From Nitrososphaera sp. (GTDB lineage Archaea; Thermoproteota; Nitrososphaeria; Nitrososphaerales; Nitrososphaeraceae): DNA of 64,000 bases. Under the pieces are notes generated by a model. That model worked only from the letters and a program-made list of their open reading frames with translations, ran no database searches and had not been told where the DNA came from. Positions 25,138 to 33,649 of this stretch are shown in pieces; position 1 is the stretch's first letter; every line of letters begins with the position of its first letter. The translations under genes were made by a program, and so were the position numbers. The stretch is from the NCBI GenBank assembly GCA_039938515.1, contig JBDUUL010000024.1, forward strand, positions 1-64,000, in the 5' to 3' direction.

Positions 25138-25284
25138 GCGAAGGAACAGCAAGTCAAGCGATATTTAATTCGTTTGCCAGATGGCCGCTGCGCTACACTT
25201 TTAACCCCAGATTACGATAATTCTAGCTGATCTAGTATAGGCAAGAAAAAAGTACTCTCTGAATCCGCGTTGAAGGAAATGGTT

Positions 25285-25545
25285 ATGCCACAGCAGGGAG
25301 AGCTGCTTGGCCGAGTTATCAAACTTGTCGGCGGAGATAACATCATTGTCAAATGCACCGATGGTAAAGTCAGAACTTGCAGGATAAGAGGCAAAATTAA
25401 GCGCAGGATGTGGATACGCGACAACGACCTTGTACTCATTGCCCCATGGGACTTTCAGTCTGAAAGGGCAGACATCATCTGGCGCTACATTTCCGCACAC
25501 GCCGAGAAGATGAAGGCCGACGGTCTTTTAAACGGCCTCGACTGA
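25285..25545 (+). CDS. eif1a: Translation initiation factor aIF1A
   Basis: This is an 86-residue S1/OB-fold protein: GELLGRVIKLVGGDNIIVKC, RTCRIRGKIKRRMWIRDND, LVLIAPWDFQSERADIIWRY. These are the hallmark strands of archaeal and eukaryotic IF1A, which binds the ribosomal A site during initiation. ATG 25285 is preferred, since GAAGGA lies 8 nt upstream; ATG 25279 and TTG 25270 are alternatives. It is a single-copy core gene just outside the element. Confidence 0.95.
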   Translation: MPQQGELLGRVIKLVGGDNIIVKCTDGKVRTCRIRGKIKRRMWIRDNDLVLIAPWDFQSERADIIWRYISAHAEKMKADGLLNGLD

Positions 25546-25547
25546 TA

Positions 25548-25559
25548 CTTTTAAATTAT
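25548..25559 (+). promoter_or_regulatory. TATA box of tRNA-Ala
   Basis: CTTTTAAATTAT is centred about 28 nt before the first base of the tRNA and overlaps nothing but the aIF1A downstream region. Confidence 0.5.
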
Positions 25560-25581
25560 CATCGATTTTCGTTAGTTGCGT

Positions 25582-25673
25582 GGGCCGGTAGTTTAGTCCG
25601 GTAGAATACCTGCCTTGCATGCTTTAGGCAGAGGAGACGTAGGTGGTCGTGGGTTCGAATCCCACCCGGTCCA
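25582..25673 (+). tRNA. tRNA-Ala (UGC) with 18-nt intron
   Basis: The acceptor GGGCCGG pairs with CCGGTCC and includes the G3-U70 pair that identifies tRNA-Ala. The D-stem is GTTT/GAAT, and the T-arm is GTGGG-TTCGAAT-CCCAC. The anticodon loop CTTGCA is interrupted after position 37 by an 18-nt intron (25620-25637). The sequence resumes with C38 and GTAGG, restoring the stem with CCTGC. In the precursor, CTGCCT can pair with AGGCAG inside the intron, consistent with a splicing-endonuclease substrate. CCA is not encoded. Confidence 0.9.
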
Positions 25674-25810
25674 CTACATCCCGCGCAATCAAACAAGATT
25701 CCCTCATGTCGGCAGGCTTGCGGCTAATTTAGAGAGAAGAGCGCTCTCGTTTGGCTCCTATTCTTTTATACAAGATTTCAAAATGTATATGCACCGAGGA
25801 GATGGACTGA

Positions 25811-26209
25811 TTGCGCAGGGATCAGATAATTGAACAGGAAATGTCGGACTTGGCTCATCGTGTCATGCATGCCGACGACTCGATAATATTTTCGGCAGTA
25901 GGCCATGCATCGGGCTCTCTAGTCTCGTCGTCTGCACCGCGGCACTTTTCGCCGCAAGATAGGCTTACACAGGCTGACATTGAAAAGTATGTCTTTCAGA
26001 CAGGCATCAACTGCGCGATGCAGCGAATCTGGGAGCATAGGGCCGGAAGGCTGCGGTATTTTGCATCATATTATGACGGGATGATGCTAGTAACAGTTGT
26101 TCTAAACGAGGATTATTTCTTGCTGACAGCTATTGACCAGGCTGGCGGCTCGGTTGATGGCTTTATTACCAAGAAAATAATACCTTCGCTTTCCAAAATG
26201 ATGCATTAA
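25811..26209 (+). CDS. Thaumarchaeal small sensor-like protein of unknown function
   Basis: The 132-residue product uses a TTG start with GAGGAG 9 nt upstream. It is a compact alpha/beta protein: an N-terminal helix (IIEQEMSDLAHRVMHAD), then strands such as LRYFASYYDGMMLVTVVLN and DYFLLTAIDQ. The pattern recalls small roadblock/PAS-like sensory domains common in Thaumarchaeota, but I cannot name the family with certainty. It is followed after 20 nt by the AlkD gene in the same direction, so the two are probably co-transcribed. Confidence 0.6.
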   Translation: MRRDQIIEQEMSDLAHRVMHADDSIIFSAVGHASGSLVSSSAPRHFSPQDRLTQADIEKYVFQTGINCAMQRIWEHRAGRLRYFASYYDGMMLVTVVLNEDYFLLTAIDQAGGSVDGFITKKIIPSLSKMMH

Positions 26210-26229
26210 GTAAGCGCAAGTCATTTTTA

Positions 26230-26991
26230 TTGGCCGGTTTTCAAGAAAATGACGTGCGCGAAAGACAGGTAGTATGCGCCGTTAGGAAGGAGCTTTGGAC
26301 AGCAGCGGACCCTGTCAGGGCGCTATTGCTTGCCAAGTATTTCAAGACCGGCCCCGGTCAGTACGGGCACGGTGACCTATTCATTGGAATTACGGTCCCG
26401 CTGCTAAGACGCATTGCAAAACAACATGCAAAGAATGCAGAGCAGCAGGACATCCGGCAACTTGTTGCGTCGCCCTATCATGAAGAGAGGCTTGTGGGGC
26501 TTTTGCTGCTCGTGCAGATGGCATCGTGCCGAGAAATGCTGGAACCTGCTGCTAGGCTCTACCTGACCATCCGCGAAAGGGTGAACAACTGGGACCTGGT
26601 CGACCTTTCGGCACCTAAGATTCTAGGGGCTTATCTTGCAGACAAGAATGATCGCTCGGTACTCTACGACTTGGCGCGTTCGAAGGTTGTCTGGGACAGA
26701 CGCATCGCGATAATTTCTACGTTTTACCTTATCAGAAACAGCGACTTTGCCGACGCGCTGAAGATAAGTAGGATGCTTCTAACCGATGAGCACGACCTCA
26801 TACACAAGGCGGTAGGATGGACGCTGCGTGAAATTGGCAAGCGCGATTCCAACCTGCTTGAGAGTTTTATACTTGAAAATTACAGCAAGATTCCGCGTAC
26901 CACGCTTCGCTATGCGATCGAGCGATTTTCAAATGACAAGCGGCTCTACCTCTTACAGCTCAAAGCGAGCGGCGCGATGAGGAAAATGTAG
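26230..26991 (+). CDS. AlkD-family DNA alkylation repair protein
   Basis: The 253-residue HEAT-repeat protein contains [20 protein letters not shown] near the N-terminus, [15 protein letters not shown] (the conserved W-D pair near the alkylated base), [17 protein letters not shown] and [18 protein letters not shown]. All are characteristic of AlkD glycosylases, which remove 3-methyladenine and 7-methylguanine without base flipping. A TTG start is assumed. The genes on each side are unrelated to repair. Confidence 0.9.
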   Translation: MAGFQENDVRERQVVCAVRKELWTAADPVRALLLAKYFKTGPGQYGHGDLFIGITVPLLRRIAKQHAKNAEQQDIRQLVASPYHEERLVGLLLLVQMASCREMLEPAARLYLTIRERVNNWDLVDLSAPKILGAYLADKNDRSVLYDLARSKVVWDRRIAIISTFYLIRNSDFADALKISRMLLTDEHDLIHKAVGWTLREIGKRDSNLLESFILENYSKIPRTTLRYAIERFSNDKRLYLLQLKASGAMRKM

Positions 26992-27029
26992 ATAGGGTTA
27001 AATTATGGTCGGCTCGGATTGGTTTTGCA

Positions 27030-27338
27030 ATGGAATACGTTTACGCTGCACTACTGCTCCACAAGCTAAAGCAGAATATCACCGAGGATAATGTCAAGAA
27101 CGTGATCAAGGCCACCGGTGCAAGCCCGGACGACGTGAGGGTAAAGGCACTCGTGGCCGCGCTTTCAGAAGTTAACATTGATGAGGCCCTAAAGGCAGCC
27201 CCGGTGGCTGTAGCTTCCGCTGCTCCGGCAGCTGCGGCGCCTTCAGGCGGTGCAGCAGCGGCTCCAGCAAAGGAAGAGAAGAAGGACGAAAAGAAAGAGG
27301 AAGAGGCGCTCGAAGGGCTCTCTTCGCTCTTTGGTTAA
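27030..27338 (+). CDS. rpl12: Ribosomal stalk protein P1 (L12 of archaea)
   Basis: The 102-residue product has an N-terminal helical dimerisation domain ([20 protein letters not shown]), a flexible Ala/Pro hinge, a Lys/Glu-rich stretch and the universal stalk tail [11 protein letters not shown], which contacts elongation factors. GGTTAAATTATGG about 26 nt before the ATG suggests a leaderless transcript. It lies apart from rpl1-rpl10 (30801-32363, opposite strand), although these are often adjacent in archaea. Confidence 0.96.
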   Translation: MEYVYAALLLHKLKQNITEDNVKNVIKATGASPDDVRVKALVAALSEVNIDEALKAAPVAVASAAPAAAAPSGGAAAAPAKEEKKDEKKEEEALEGLSSLFG

Positions 27339-27347
27339 GCGGTTCCC

Positions 27348-27363
27348 TTTTTTCCTCCTTTTC
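27348..27363 (+). terminator. Oligo-T terminator after rpl12
   Basis: TTTTTTCCTCCTTTTC follows the rpl12 stop by 9 nt, a typical archaeal T-rich terminator with no stem. Confidence 0.5.
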
Positions 27364-27442
27364 ACTTTATTCCGCTACTAGTTCCAGCCTCTAGTGGGAT
27401 TTTGCAGAGTATTTTTAAGTCAAATTCCATCTCCGCAAATTT

Positions 27443-29206
27443 ATGAAAAGACTTGTCATTTTCGCACTGATAGGAGTGTTGCTAGTGGCGGCCATTCCGC
27501 TTACTGCAATGGTTCCCAGTGCGTCGGCAGCCAAGGCCGGAAAGAACCAACTAAATGCTGGCGCCAACGATGCCGTCATCGCTCGCCTGCATGCGAGAGG
27601 ATACGCGCTTATTGGAGGTAATGGATTGCAGAATGCGACCATTAACCTGCACGGGCCTGCCCACCACACCACAGACAAACGCATTCTTATTCCGTCATTT
27701 GACGGCACCGTAAACATCGGAGGAAAAGCGTATGATGTGAGTGGTCAGGGCGTGATAAAGGTCGGTCCAGGTAGCAAAATGATGGATGTGCTTGTGATTC
27801 ACGGCAAGGTTTCAAACGGCTCGAATCACAACCTTCTGCTGCGCTTTATAGTAGGCCCCGGGAACAACGGCACTCACACAATTGTTGGAAATCCCGCAGG
27901 CAGGATGGGCATAGGAGTGAAGCTTGTTGATATGACTGGCAAGCTTATTCTGAACGGCACTTCTTCTGGAGGCGGCGGAGGTTCTACTCCGGGTCTTGAC
28001 CACTTTACGGTGAGCCCGATTGGCAACCAGACAGCAGGGCAGCCCTTCAACTTTACAGTAACTGCCATCTCGACCAACGGTACTGTTCTTGATAGCTATA
28101 ACGGAACTGTTAGCTTGGGCACCAACGATGGTACTAGTCCCGCAGGCAATGAAAGTATCTTTACACCAGAGACTTACAGCTTTGTTCCGGGCTCGGACAA
28201 TGGTGTCCATACGTTCTCATCGACAATGTACAACGCAATGAGCAGCGTATACATCAATGCCTCGGGCTCAGGCAAAACCGGCATGAGCAATTCCTTTGCA
28301 GTAGTACACGGCAACTTGGCGCAGGTGAGAGTAAACCCTCCGTCAATCACACTTGTACCAAATGCCACCCAACTATTTGCCGCTTCAGCTTTTGACAGCT
28401 TTGGAAACCAAATGTCTGGAACAGCCTTTAACTGGTCGCAGACCACAGGCATAGGCACCTTGAGCCCTGGCAATTCGTCAATGTTTGAATCCTTGCACGC
28501 ATCCACAAGCACAGCGGGCGCCAATGGCACCGTGGTTGCAACGGCAAACGGCACAAGCATCAGCGGATCGTCATCAGTAACGATAAGTTCAGCCTCGGTA
28601 CACTTGGATCACTTTGCAATCAGCTTTATCCGCTCGAACCAGACAGCGGGCCAGCCCTTCAACTTTACGGTAGTAGCAGTAGACAACCTTGGCGGCATAA
28701 TGACAGGCTTTAACGGCATGGTCAACCTGACAGGCACGGACGGCTCCAGCCCGCTTGGAAACGCAAGCATGTTCAGCCCGCAGAGCTACGTATACCAGAA
28801 CTCTGACGCGGGCAGGCACGTGTTCTTTGCGACAATGTTCAAGGCTATGCGAGGGGCAACAGTAACTGCAAGTGGAGCGGGCAAGACCGGCAGTTCAAAC
28901 CCATTCAACGTGGTTCCAAGCGCAATAACAAAGGTCACAATCACGCCAGACAATGTTACCATTACGGCAAACGCCACGGTGATAGCGACCGCTAACGCAA
29001 CCGACGCCTACGGAAACCCGGCGAACTCGGGCTTTGAGTGGAGCATCAGTCCGACTTCAGGGGTGGCAACTGTGACTCCGACTGCAAACACCCACAGCGC
29101 TGCAATAAGGGGAGCCAACGTCAGTACAGTTACGACGGGCACCCTGACAGCCAAGGCATCGGGGACCTCGGTGTCAGCAACCGCCCCGGTCAAGGTCAGC
29201 CCGTGA
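27443..29206 (+). CDS. Secreted protein with tandem Ig-like (Big-type) domains
   Basis: The 587-residue protein has a clear signal peptide (MKRLVIFALIGVLLVAAIP ... SASA). An N-terminal domain of about 130 residues and a Gly-rich linker (SSGGGGGSTPG) lead into two long repeats. Each starts LDHF...NQTAGQPFNFTV (about residues 188 and 390), contains GTDGSSPLGN-like and SGxGKTGxSNxF motifs, and is followed by a Big-like domain (VNPPSITLVPNATQLFAAS; ITPDNVTITANATVIATAN). Many N-glycosylation sequons are present. It is probably an adhesive or structural surface protein. TATTTTTAAG lies about 30 nt before the ATG. Confidence 0.8.
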   Translation: MKRLVIFALIGVLLVAAIPLTAMVPSASAAKAGKNQLNAGANDAVIARLHARGYALIGGNGLQNATINLHGPAHHTTDKRILIPSFDGTVNIGGKAYDVSGQGVIKVGPGSKMMDVLVIHGKVSNGSNHNLLLRFIVGPGNNGTHTIVGNPAGRMGIGVKLVDMTGKLILNGTSSGGGGGSTPGLDHFTVSPIGNQTAGQPFNFTVTAISTNGTVLDSYNGTVSLGTNDGTSPAGNESIFTPETYSFVPGSDNGVHTFSSTMYNAMSSVYINASGSGKTGMSNSFAVVHGNLAQVRVNPPSITLVPNATQLFAASAFDSFGNQMSGTAFNWSQTTGIGTLSPGNSSMFESLHASTSTAGANGTVVATANGTSISGSSSVTISSASVHLDHFAISFIRSNQTAGQPFNFTVVAVDNLGGIMTGFNGMVNLTGTDGSSPLGNASMFSPQSYVYQNSDAGRHVFFATMFKAMRGATVTASGAGKTGSSNPFNVVPSAITKVTITPDNVTITANATVIATANATDAYGNPANSGFEWSISPTSGVATVTPTANTHSAAIRGANVSTVTTGTLTAKASGTSVSATAPVKVSP

Positions 29207-29208
29207 CC

Positions 29209-29229
29209 TTTTCCTTTTTCTTTTTTTTC
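29209..29229 (+). terminator. Oligo-T terminator
   Basis: TTTTCCTTTTTCTTTTTTTTC directly follows the stop codon of the Ig-like protein gene. Confidence 0.55.
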
Positions 29230-29267
29230 AAAAGCCATAAATTAAAACGATGGCATTCTAGGCATAA

Positions 29268-29867
29268 TTGTCAGGCCTCAAGTTTTGCTTTGGGCCGGTT
29301 CCAGCCATACTTGCTGCAATCTGCATAACTGGCGCTCTTGCAGCCCCATTTGGCGACCCTCGCCTGCTCGTCGTGGCAATTCCCATAGAGGTCCTCTTTA
29401 TTGCGCTTACAATTCTTACTGCCCTTGGCTACAGGAAGGCGTTGTATGCGTGCCTCCCGTTAGCCGGAATAGTAATTATAGGTAATTCTCTGGCACCTCC
29501 GCATGTCCAGATAATGACAACATTTTCAAAGCCACTTAACGCGGTGCTGTTGATAATAGGTGGCTATGTACTCCAAGTGGCGTTGATTGCCGGAATATTA
29601 TCAAAACTGAAAAAGGACAGGGCCCTAGCACGCTCCCGTGCGGGAGACCATAGTCCTTCAATCCAAATACTGGCGACATCAGTTAGTCATGTTGGCCAAC
29701 ACATAATCATCCTGACCAGCTCTTTTCGGATAGGGGCTAGCTCGGCTGCGCTTTTTGCCGACCGCTTGGTTCCTTTCTTGGACCAAGTGCCATTGCAGCC
29801 TCTATTACAGAGGATCAATGAACCTAGGCAAGGGGCGCAGATCTTGAAAAGCTCTAGGATAGCCTAG
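29268..29867 (+). CDS. Four-helix membrane protein with atypical C-terminus
   Basis: This is a 199-residue frame. Residues 1-115 form four hydrophobic helices (PVPAILAAICITGALAAP, LLVVAIPIEVLFIALTIL, ALYACLPLAGIVIIGNS, LNAVLLIIGGYVLQVALIAG), ending at LSKLKKDRA, where a small membrane protein would normally stop. The remaining 80 residues have no similar character and start over a 14-bp palindrome, CTCCCGTGCGGGAG. The tail also contains the first copy of TTCGGATAGGGGC. I suspect that a rearrangement joined the membrane domain to foreign sequence. Function is unknown. Confidence 0.5.
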   Translation: MSGLKFCFGPVPAILAAICITGALAAPFGDPRLLVVAIPIEVLFIALTILTALGYRKALYACLPLAGIVIIGNSLAPPHVQIMTTFSKPLNAVLLIIGGYVLQVALIAGILSKLKKDRALARSRAGDHSPSIQILATSVSHVGQHIIILTSSFRIGASSAALFADRLVPFLDQVPLQPLLQRINEPRQGAQILKSSRIA

Positions 29868-29895
29868 TGACATAGTGAACTCTGGCAGATACAAC

Positions 29896-29938
29896 GCTAC
29901 GGGTAGCGCTACTGGTAGCTTAGTCTGCTACTGGTAGC
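29896..29938. repeat. Three palindromic 12-mers, GCTAC-NN-GTAGC
   Basis: GCTACGGGTAGC (29896-29907) and GCTACTGGTAGC (29908-29919, 29927-29938) form a compact array. It sits in the spacer before the unknown gene at 30041. The sites look like an operator array or iterons. Confidence 0.6.
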
Positions 29939-30040
29939 GAGTCAAAAAAATTAGCCTTACTAGGCTATAGGATGACAGAGTAACGACTAGGCAAGTGTTA
30001 TGACACTGGAAATGGTCGTTCGGATAGGGGCAAGATAGGT

Positions 30041-30679
30041 ATGTCGGCACTTACATCAGATAAGCAAAAAGGCAGGGCTTTTCCCAAAGGCTCAAGACCA
30101 ACGATTAATCAGGTAAGGTCGAATGGCAACTTCATCCTGATGCCGCTGGAACCAGGCAAATGTTACTGGGTCCACAGTGGCAAAGATAGAGCCATAAAGT
30201 TCAAAAATTCAGATTTCCCGTCAGAATGTTACCTGTTTACGATCGGGAGACACCTGACATACGAACAGGCGGAAAGATTGAAAGCAGATTACATAGCTTC
30301 ACATCCAAACGCAATACAAGATGCAGCTAAAAGAAAGCAGTCCGTGGTTCAAGCGAAGGCGTATACGCGATCATCAGTTGAGCCTAACAGTCTGAATGAA
30401 ACAAAAAATGCGGATGCCAATAACAAGATCGGTTTTGGAGTTGCAGATCCGCGTTCCAAGTCTCAATTCTCATATCCACTTTTCTATGATCTGGCAGCAC
30501 CCTCAACCTCAAAAATTGTACTGCAAATGCAAGAAATGATTTCTTTCCACCTGCTCCTACCCCTACTAGCAGAGGTACAGTCGAGTGCGGGAATGCCTCT
30601 TGACCTAATAAGGCTGGCTCGCGCAAATTTGATCGATAAGTTCAATAACGAGGTCATACGCAAAACGGCAAATACTTAA
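30041..30679 (+). CDS. Hypothetical protein behind a palindrome array
   Basis: The 212-residue product opens with a basic N-terminus (SDKQKGRAFPKGSRPTINQV) and a beta-rich stretch (FILMPLEPGKCYWVHSGKDR). A polar, low-complexity middle follows, and the C-terminus is helical and hydrophobic (MISFHLLLPLLAEVQ). No family is recognised. The upstream 170 nt contain three GCTAC-NN-GTAGC palindromes and a direct repeat TTCGGATAGGGGC (29725-29737 and 30019-30031). These surroundings look accessory rather than core. Confidence 0.45.
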   Translation: MSALTSDKQKGRAFPKGSRPTINQVRSNGNFILMPLEPGKCYWVHSGKDRAIKFKNSDFPSECYLFTIGRHLTYEQAERLKADYIASHPNAIQDAAKRKQSVVQAKAYTRSSVEPNSLNETKNADANNKIGFGVADPRSKSQFSYPLFYDLAAPSTSKIVLQMQEMISFHLLLPLLAEVQSSAGMPLDLIRLARANLIDKFNNEVIRKTANT

Positions 30680-30800
30680 TTTCCTACGATAGAGAATAGC
30701 ACCAGACATATTTGGTCAGTTTTGTAGGGGTCGAAGACTTAGAAAGTCCCTCGGATCTGTGCACATCTTTTGGAAGTTAGATTTGCCGAGTGAAGGAGAG

Positions 30801-31688
30801 CTACTGTGGCGTGTAGCCCTTCTTCTTTGCCTCGTTAGCCAGTGCCTGAGCCTTGGCCTCTGCCCTTGGAAGAACGTACTGGGCGGTATCAGGCGCAAGG
30901 TACCCGGACTCTGCGGCAAGCGAGCGTGCCTGCTGTTCTGCCTTGACGAGTAGAGGAGTAACGGTCTCGGGCGTCATGTAGCCGACCTCGGTCGCAAGCG
31001 CGAGTGCCTGCTGGAACGAACGGATCAGTTCGTCCCTGTACTCGGCCAGATTAATCTGGAGGTCCCGCTCCTTGAACATCAGGCCCTCTGATATCGCAAA
31101 GTTGACCGCGATGCCCGCCTCAATCGGCTTTATGTTCAGTTTGCCGAGAAGCGAGGCGAGTGCCTGCGAGATGACGTCGCCGGGCTTTGCGGCCACGGTG
31201 TCCTTGTTCACCCAGATAGTGCCCTGGTCTATTTTCGTCTGAATATTGGCGACCTTGAACTCGGAAAGCACGGGTCCGGGAGCAATCCCGGTGTTGCCAG
31301 CAGGGACCACAATTTCCTTGCTTGCAATGTCGCCTCCTTTGGCCGGCAGGAACACCTTGTTCTGGGCAAAGATCAGGTTGAGCTTGAACGGGCTGATGTT
31401 TGTAAACATGAGCGCGCACTGGCCTTCGAGTTCCTTGCTCAGGTTCTCCATGCCTGCAACGCCCTGGACCTTCTCAAAGGCCCGTTGCGCAACCTTGTTT
31501 TTGATTATCCTTATCTTTATGTCACTTCGGAATTTTTTGCGCAGCATCATGAGTTGCGTTGCGCGCACCTTGGTCATCTTCGAGAGCGCTATTACGTTGT
31601 AGTTCTCGGGTAGCTGCTGGAGCTCCTCGTACATCAAGCGCTTTTTCTTAGGGTAGTGCTTGCGTTGCTGCTGCGCTACTTGGGCCAA
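30801..31688 (-). CDS. rpl10: Large-subunit ribosomal protein L10/P0
   Basis: The 295-residue protein has the archaeal L10e layout. The N-terminal rRNA-binding part is RKHYPKKKRLMYEELQQLPE ... VIALSKMTKVRATQLMMLRK. The insertion domain contains FLPAKGGDIASKEIVVPAG. C-terminal helices bind P1 dimers. The C-terminus ends AKKKGYTPQ and lacks the acidic LFG tail usual in many archaeal P0 proteins. It starts 3 nt after the rpl1 stop, so rpl1-rpl10 is one operon. Confidence 0.95.
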   Translation of the reverse strand: MAQVAQQQRKHYPKKKRLMYEELQQLPENYNVIALSKMTKVRATQLMMLRKKFRSDIKIRIIKNKVAQRAFEKVQGVAGMENLSKELEGQCALMFTNISPFKLNLIFAQNKVFLPAKGGDIASKEIVVPAGNTGIAPGPVLSEFKVANIQTKIDQGTIWVNKDTVAAKPGDVISQALASLLGKLNIKPIEAGIAVNFAISEGLMFKERDLQINLAEYRDELIRSFQQALALATEVGYMTPETVTPLLVKAEQQARSLAAESGYLAPDTAQYVLPRAEAKAQALANEAKKKGYTPQ

Positions 31689-31691
31689 GTC

Positions 31692-32363
31692 CTATTCCTG
31701 CTCCTTCTTGGCCTCTTTTAGAGACGATAGCTTGACGCCCTTGCCCATGGTGAATTTTATCATGGCGTTCCGGATGTTCTTGTCGCCCTGCGGAAGCTTC
31801 TTCTCAATCGCCGCAATTACGGCACTTGCGTTTTCCGCTAGCTGGCTGTCTTCCATCTTTTCGTCGCCTATCTTGGCCGCAACGTTCAGCTGGCTCTTTG
31901 CCCTTACTCGCACCGAATTTCTGAACCTGTTGGCAATGTTCTCGACCGGCGCCCCATAGGGAAGAGGCGTGGGCATCTTGCCCTTTGGACCCATGAACTG
32001 ACCCAGAGAGCGACCAACCGAGGCCATCTGACCCGTGTCGGCAAGGAAAAAGTCGTGACCGCGGACTAATTTTCGGGCCTCGCGCTTGTTTGTGCCAAGC
32101 CTGTCAAGTTCCTCAGGAGCCATCACCTTGTCAATCCCTGCGGCTCTGGCCCGGGTCCCGAGGTCTCCTCCTCCAATAACGCAAATGGTCGGCTGCTTGC
32201 TTGGCTTGTGGGGAAGGGCCACCACCTCGTTAAGGTTGAAACCTTTCTTTACGTCGATATCCTTCAGAATAAGTGTCAACTCGGCGGACTGGCTAAACTT
32301 GCGCTTGGGCGAACCCTCTCTAGCGCGCTTGACCAGCTCGAGCAGTTGGCTATCGCTTACCAT
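31692..32363 (-). CDS. rpl1: Large-subunit ribosomal protein L1
   Basis: The 223-residue protein starts at ATG 32363. The longer frame to 32474 would overlap the upstream gene and adds no L1-like sequence. Family motifs include KRKFSQSAELTLILKDIDV, TICVIGGGDLGTRARAAGID, FFLADTGQMASVGRSLGQ, MGPKGKMPTPLP and SVRVRAKSQLNVAAKIGDE. L1 forms the mobile E-site stalk. A GATTTTAAG box lies about 35 nt upstream. The 62-nt gap to the membrane-protein gene suggests a separate promoter. Confidence 0.95.
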   Translation of the reverse strand: MVSDSQLLELVKRAREGSPKRKFSQSAELTLILKDIDVKKGFNLNEVVALPHKPSKQPTICVIGGGDLGTRARAAGIDKVMAPEELDRLGTNKREARKLVRGHDFFLADTGQMASVGRSLGQFMGPKGKMPTPLPYGAPVENIANRFRNSVRVRAKSQLNVAAKIGDEKMEDSQLAENASAVIAAIEKKLPQGDKNIRNAMIKFTMGKGVKLSSLKEAKKEQE

Positions 32364-32424
32364 AGCTTGTACAGCCAGAAACTGGATTGGAAGCCACTTA
32401 AAATCCTTAGCCTCCGTAGGGACG

Positions 32425-33519
32425 TTACTTGTAAGAAGCGCGTATTCTTGCAAACAGCGAGATCTGCAAGGCAATGATTACTGAAATGAGAGCAAGTATA
32501 GGCAAGATGATAGAGTTGAGCTGTCCCGATGCATCGCGGAGGCTATTGATGTCTGTGTCTATCGACGACTTGGCTTGGTTAACAGAATTTGAGAGTGTCT
32601 CTCCCGTCTTGTTCAAAACTACATTAGTGGTGGTGAGCTGGTTTTGAAGGTTGACAAGCTGTTTGTTTGTAGTGTTCAATTTTGTGTTTAATTGGTCAAC
32701 CGACTGCTGTATTGAGCCGATGGAGCTGTTGCTGACCGTGATCACTTTAGAGTCATGGGCAAGGTATCCTTTGTAAAAGGCTATTGCATGTATGATATAG
32801 GTGCCCTGCTGCGCAAGCTTGACGTCTGCATAGTACAAGCCCTCATGCAGCTGTACAAAGCTCTTGCCCAAGTTTATCGTCTGGTTGCCTCCGCTTCCGT
32901 AGTGTATGTGCGAGCTTCCCAAGAGATCGGTCCCGTTAGAGTTTACCAAAGCGCCATCAAACGTTACCTGAACGAAAACCCGAAAAGTGCTATTAGTAGA
33001 AACTTGCGTTGGCGAATCGAGTTTTGCGGCAAGTGTGTGTTGTTGCGGAATCTGGCTCACCGCTGCGTTCTGTGTAAAGACTATCGGAATTTCCTGGGTG
33101 TTTGGTGACCCGATGCTTGAAATCACTTCAAGGTTGTATATGCCGTATGGATAAGTGTTGGAGGCTGGAGGCCAAGTGAATAGCTGCGCTGTAAAGATTC
33201 CATTCTTGTCTAACTTGAGAATATCTTGCCTCAGGACCTTTCCGGCAGGGTCTACAAGGCGAGCTACCAATGTGTCGTTTGCCGCGCCTTTGCCATAAAC
33301 TACCACAGTATCGCCTGCAGAAAATGCGCCTTGGTTTGTTCGGAAAAGAAACTCTGCCGCGTCCGCCTTCTTTACAAGCGCGCTGGAATTCAAATCTGGA
33401 ATACAAGCCATCGCACTCACAACTAAAAAGGATGCAAGAATTATTCTGACAACTTCAAAGCCGCCTTGATTACTCCGCGCCAATTTGAGCAGCTTGCCTA
33501 TATTGGTTAGAATTGCCAT
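32425..33519 (-). CDS. Extracellular coiled-coil protein with C-terminal membrane anchor, beside the S-layer gene
   Basis: The 364-residue product has an N-terminal signal/TM segment (VVRIILASFLVVSAMACIP). Two beta-sandwich-like domains follow (FSAGDTVVVYGKGAANDT; VSTNSTFRVFVQVTFDG). A long heptad-like coiled coil (about 265-330, SVDQLNTKLNTTNKQLVNLQ ...) leads into a C-terminal transmembrane helix (ILPILALISVIIALQISLFA) and a short basic tail. The topology is an extracellular stalk fixed in the membrane. It lies directly downstream of the S-layer gene, whose product has no C-terminal membrane helix, so a role as S-layer anchor is an attractive inference. Confidence 0.7.
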   Translation of the reverse strand: MAILTNIGKLLKLARSNQGGFEVVRIILASFLVVSAMACIPDLNSSALVKKADAAEFLFRTNQGAFSAGDTVVVYGKGAANDTLVARLVDPAGKVLRQDILKLDKNGIFTAQLFTWPPASNTYPYGIYNLEVISSIGSPNTQEIPIVFTQNAAVSQIPQQHTLAAKLDSPTQVSTNSTFRVFVQVTFDGALVNSNGTDLLGSSHIHYGSGGNQTINLGKSFVQLHEGLYYADVKLAQQGTYIIHAIAFYKGYLAHDSKVITVSNSSIGSIQQSVDQLNTKLNTTNKQLVNLQNQLTTTNVVLNKTGETLSNSVNQAKSSIDTDINSLRDASGQLNSIILPILALISVIIALQISLFARIRASYK

Positions 33520-33601
33520 GAGCTTTCAATACTTTGACAGGAATTCGGTATTTTACATAAAGACTTCAAAAAGTTCAGACATTGTATCGATTTGCTGTTT
33601 T

Positions 33602-33648
33602 CAAAAAAAGAGAAGGAAAGGGAAGGATAGGAGTCATTCACTCCTATC
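33602..33648 (-). terminator. Strong hairpin terminator of the S-layer gene
   Basis: On the minus strand GATAGGAG and CTCCTATC (33641-33648 and 33626-33633) form a perfect 8-bp stem with a 7-nt loop just after the stop codon. A pyrimidine run ending in seven T (33603-33609) follows. Confidence 0.8.
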
Positions 33649-33649
33649 T

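Noticed and set aside
25615-25833. ORF running from tRNA-Ala into the downstream spacer
   Set aside because: It begins inside the tRNA intron and reads through the tRNA, so it cannot be a gene.
29896-29938. CRISPR-like array
   Set aside because: The repeats are only 12 bp, palindromic, three in number and lack unique spacers of regular length; no cas gene is nearby.
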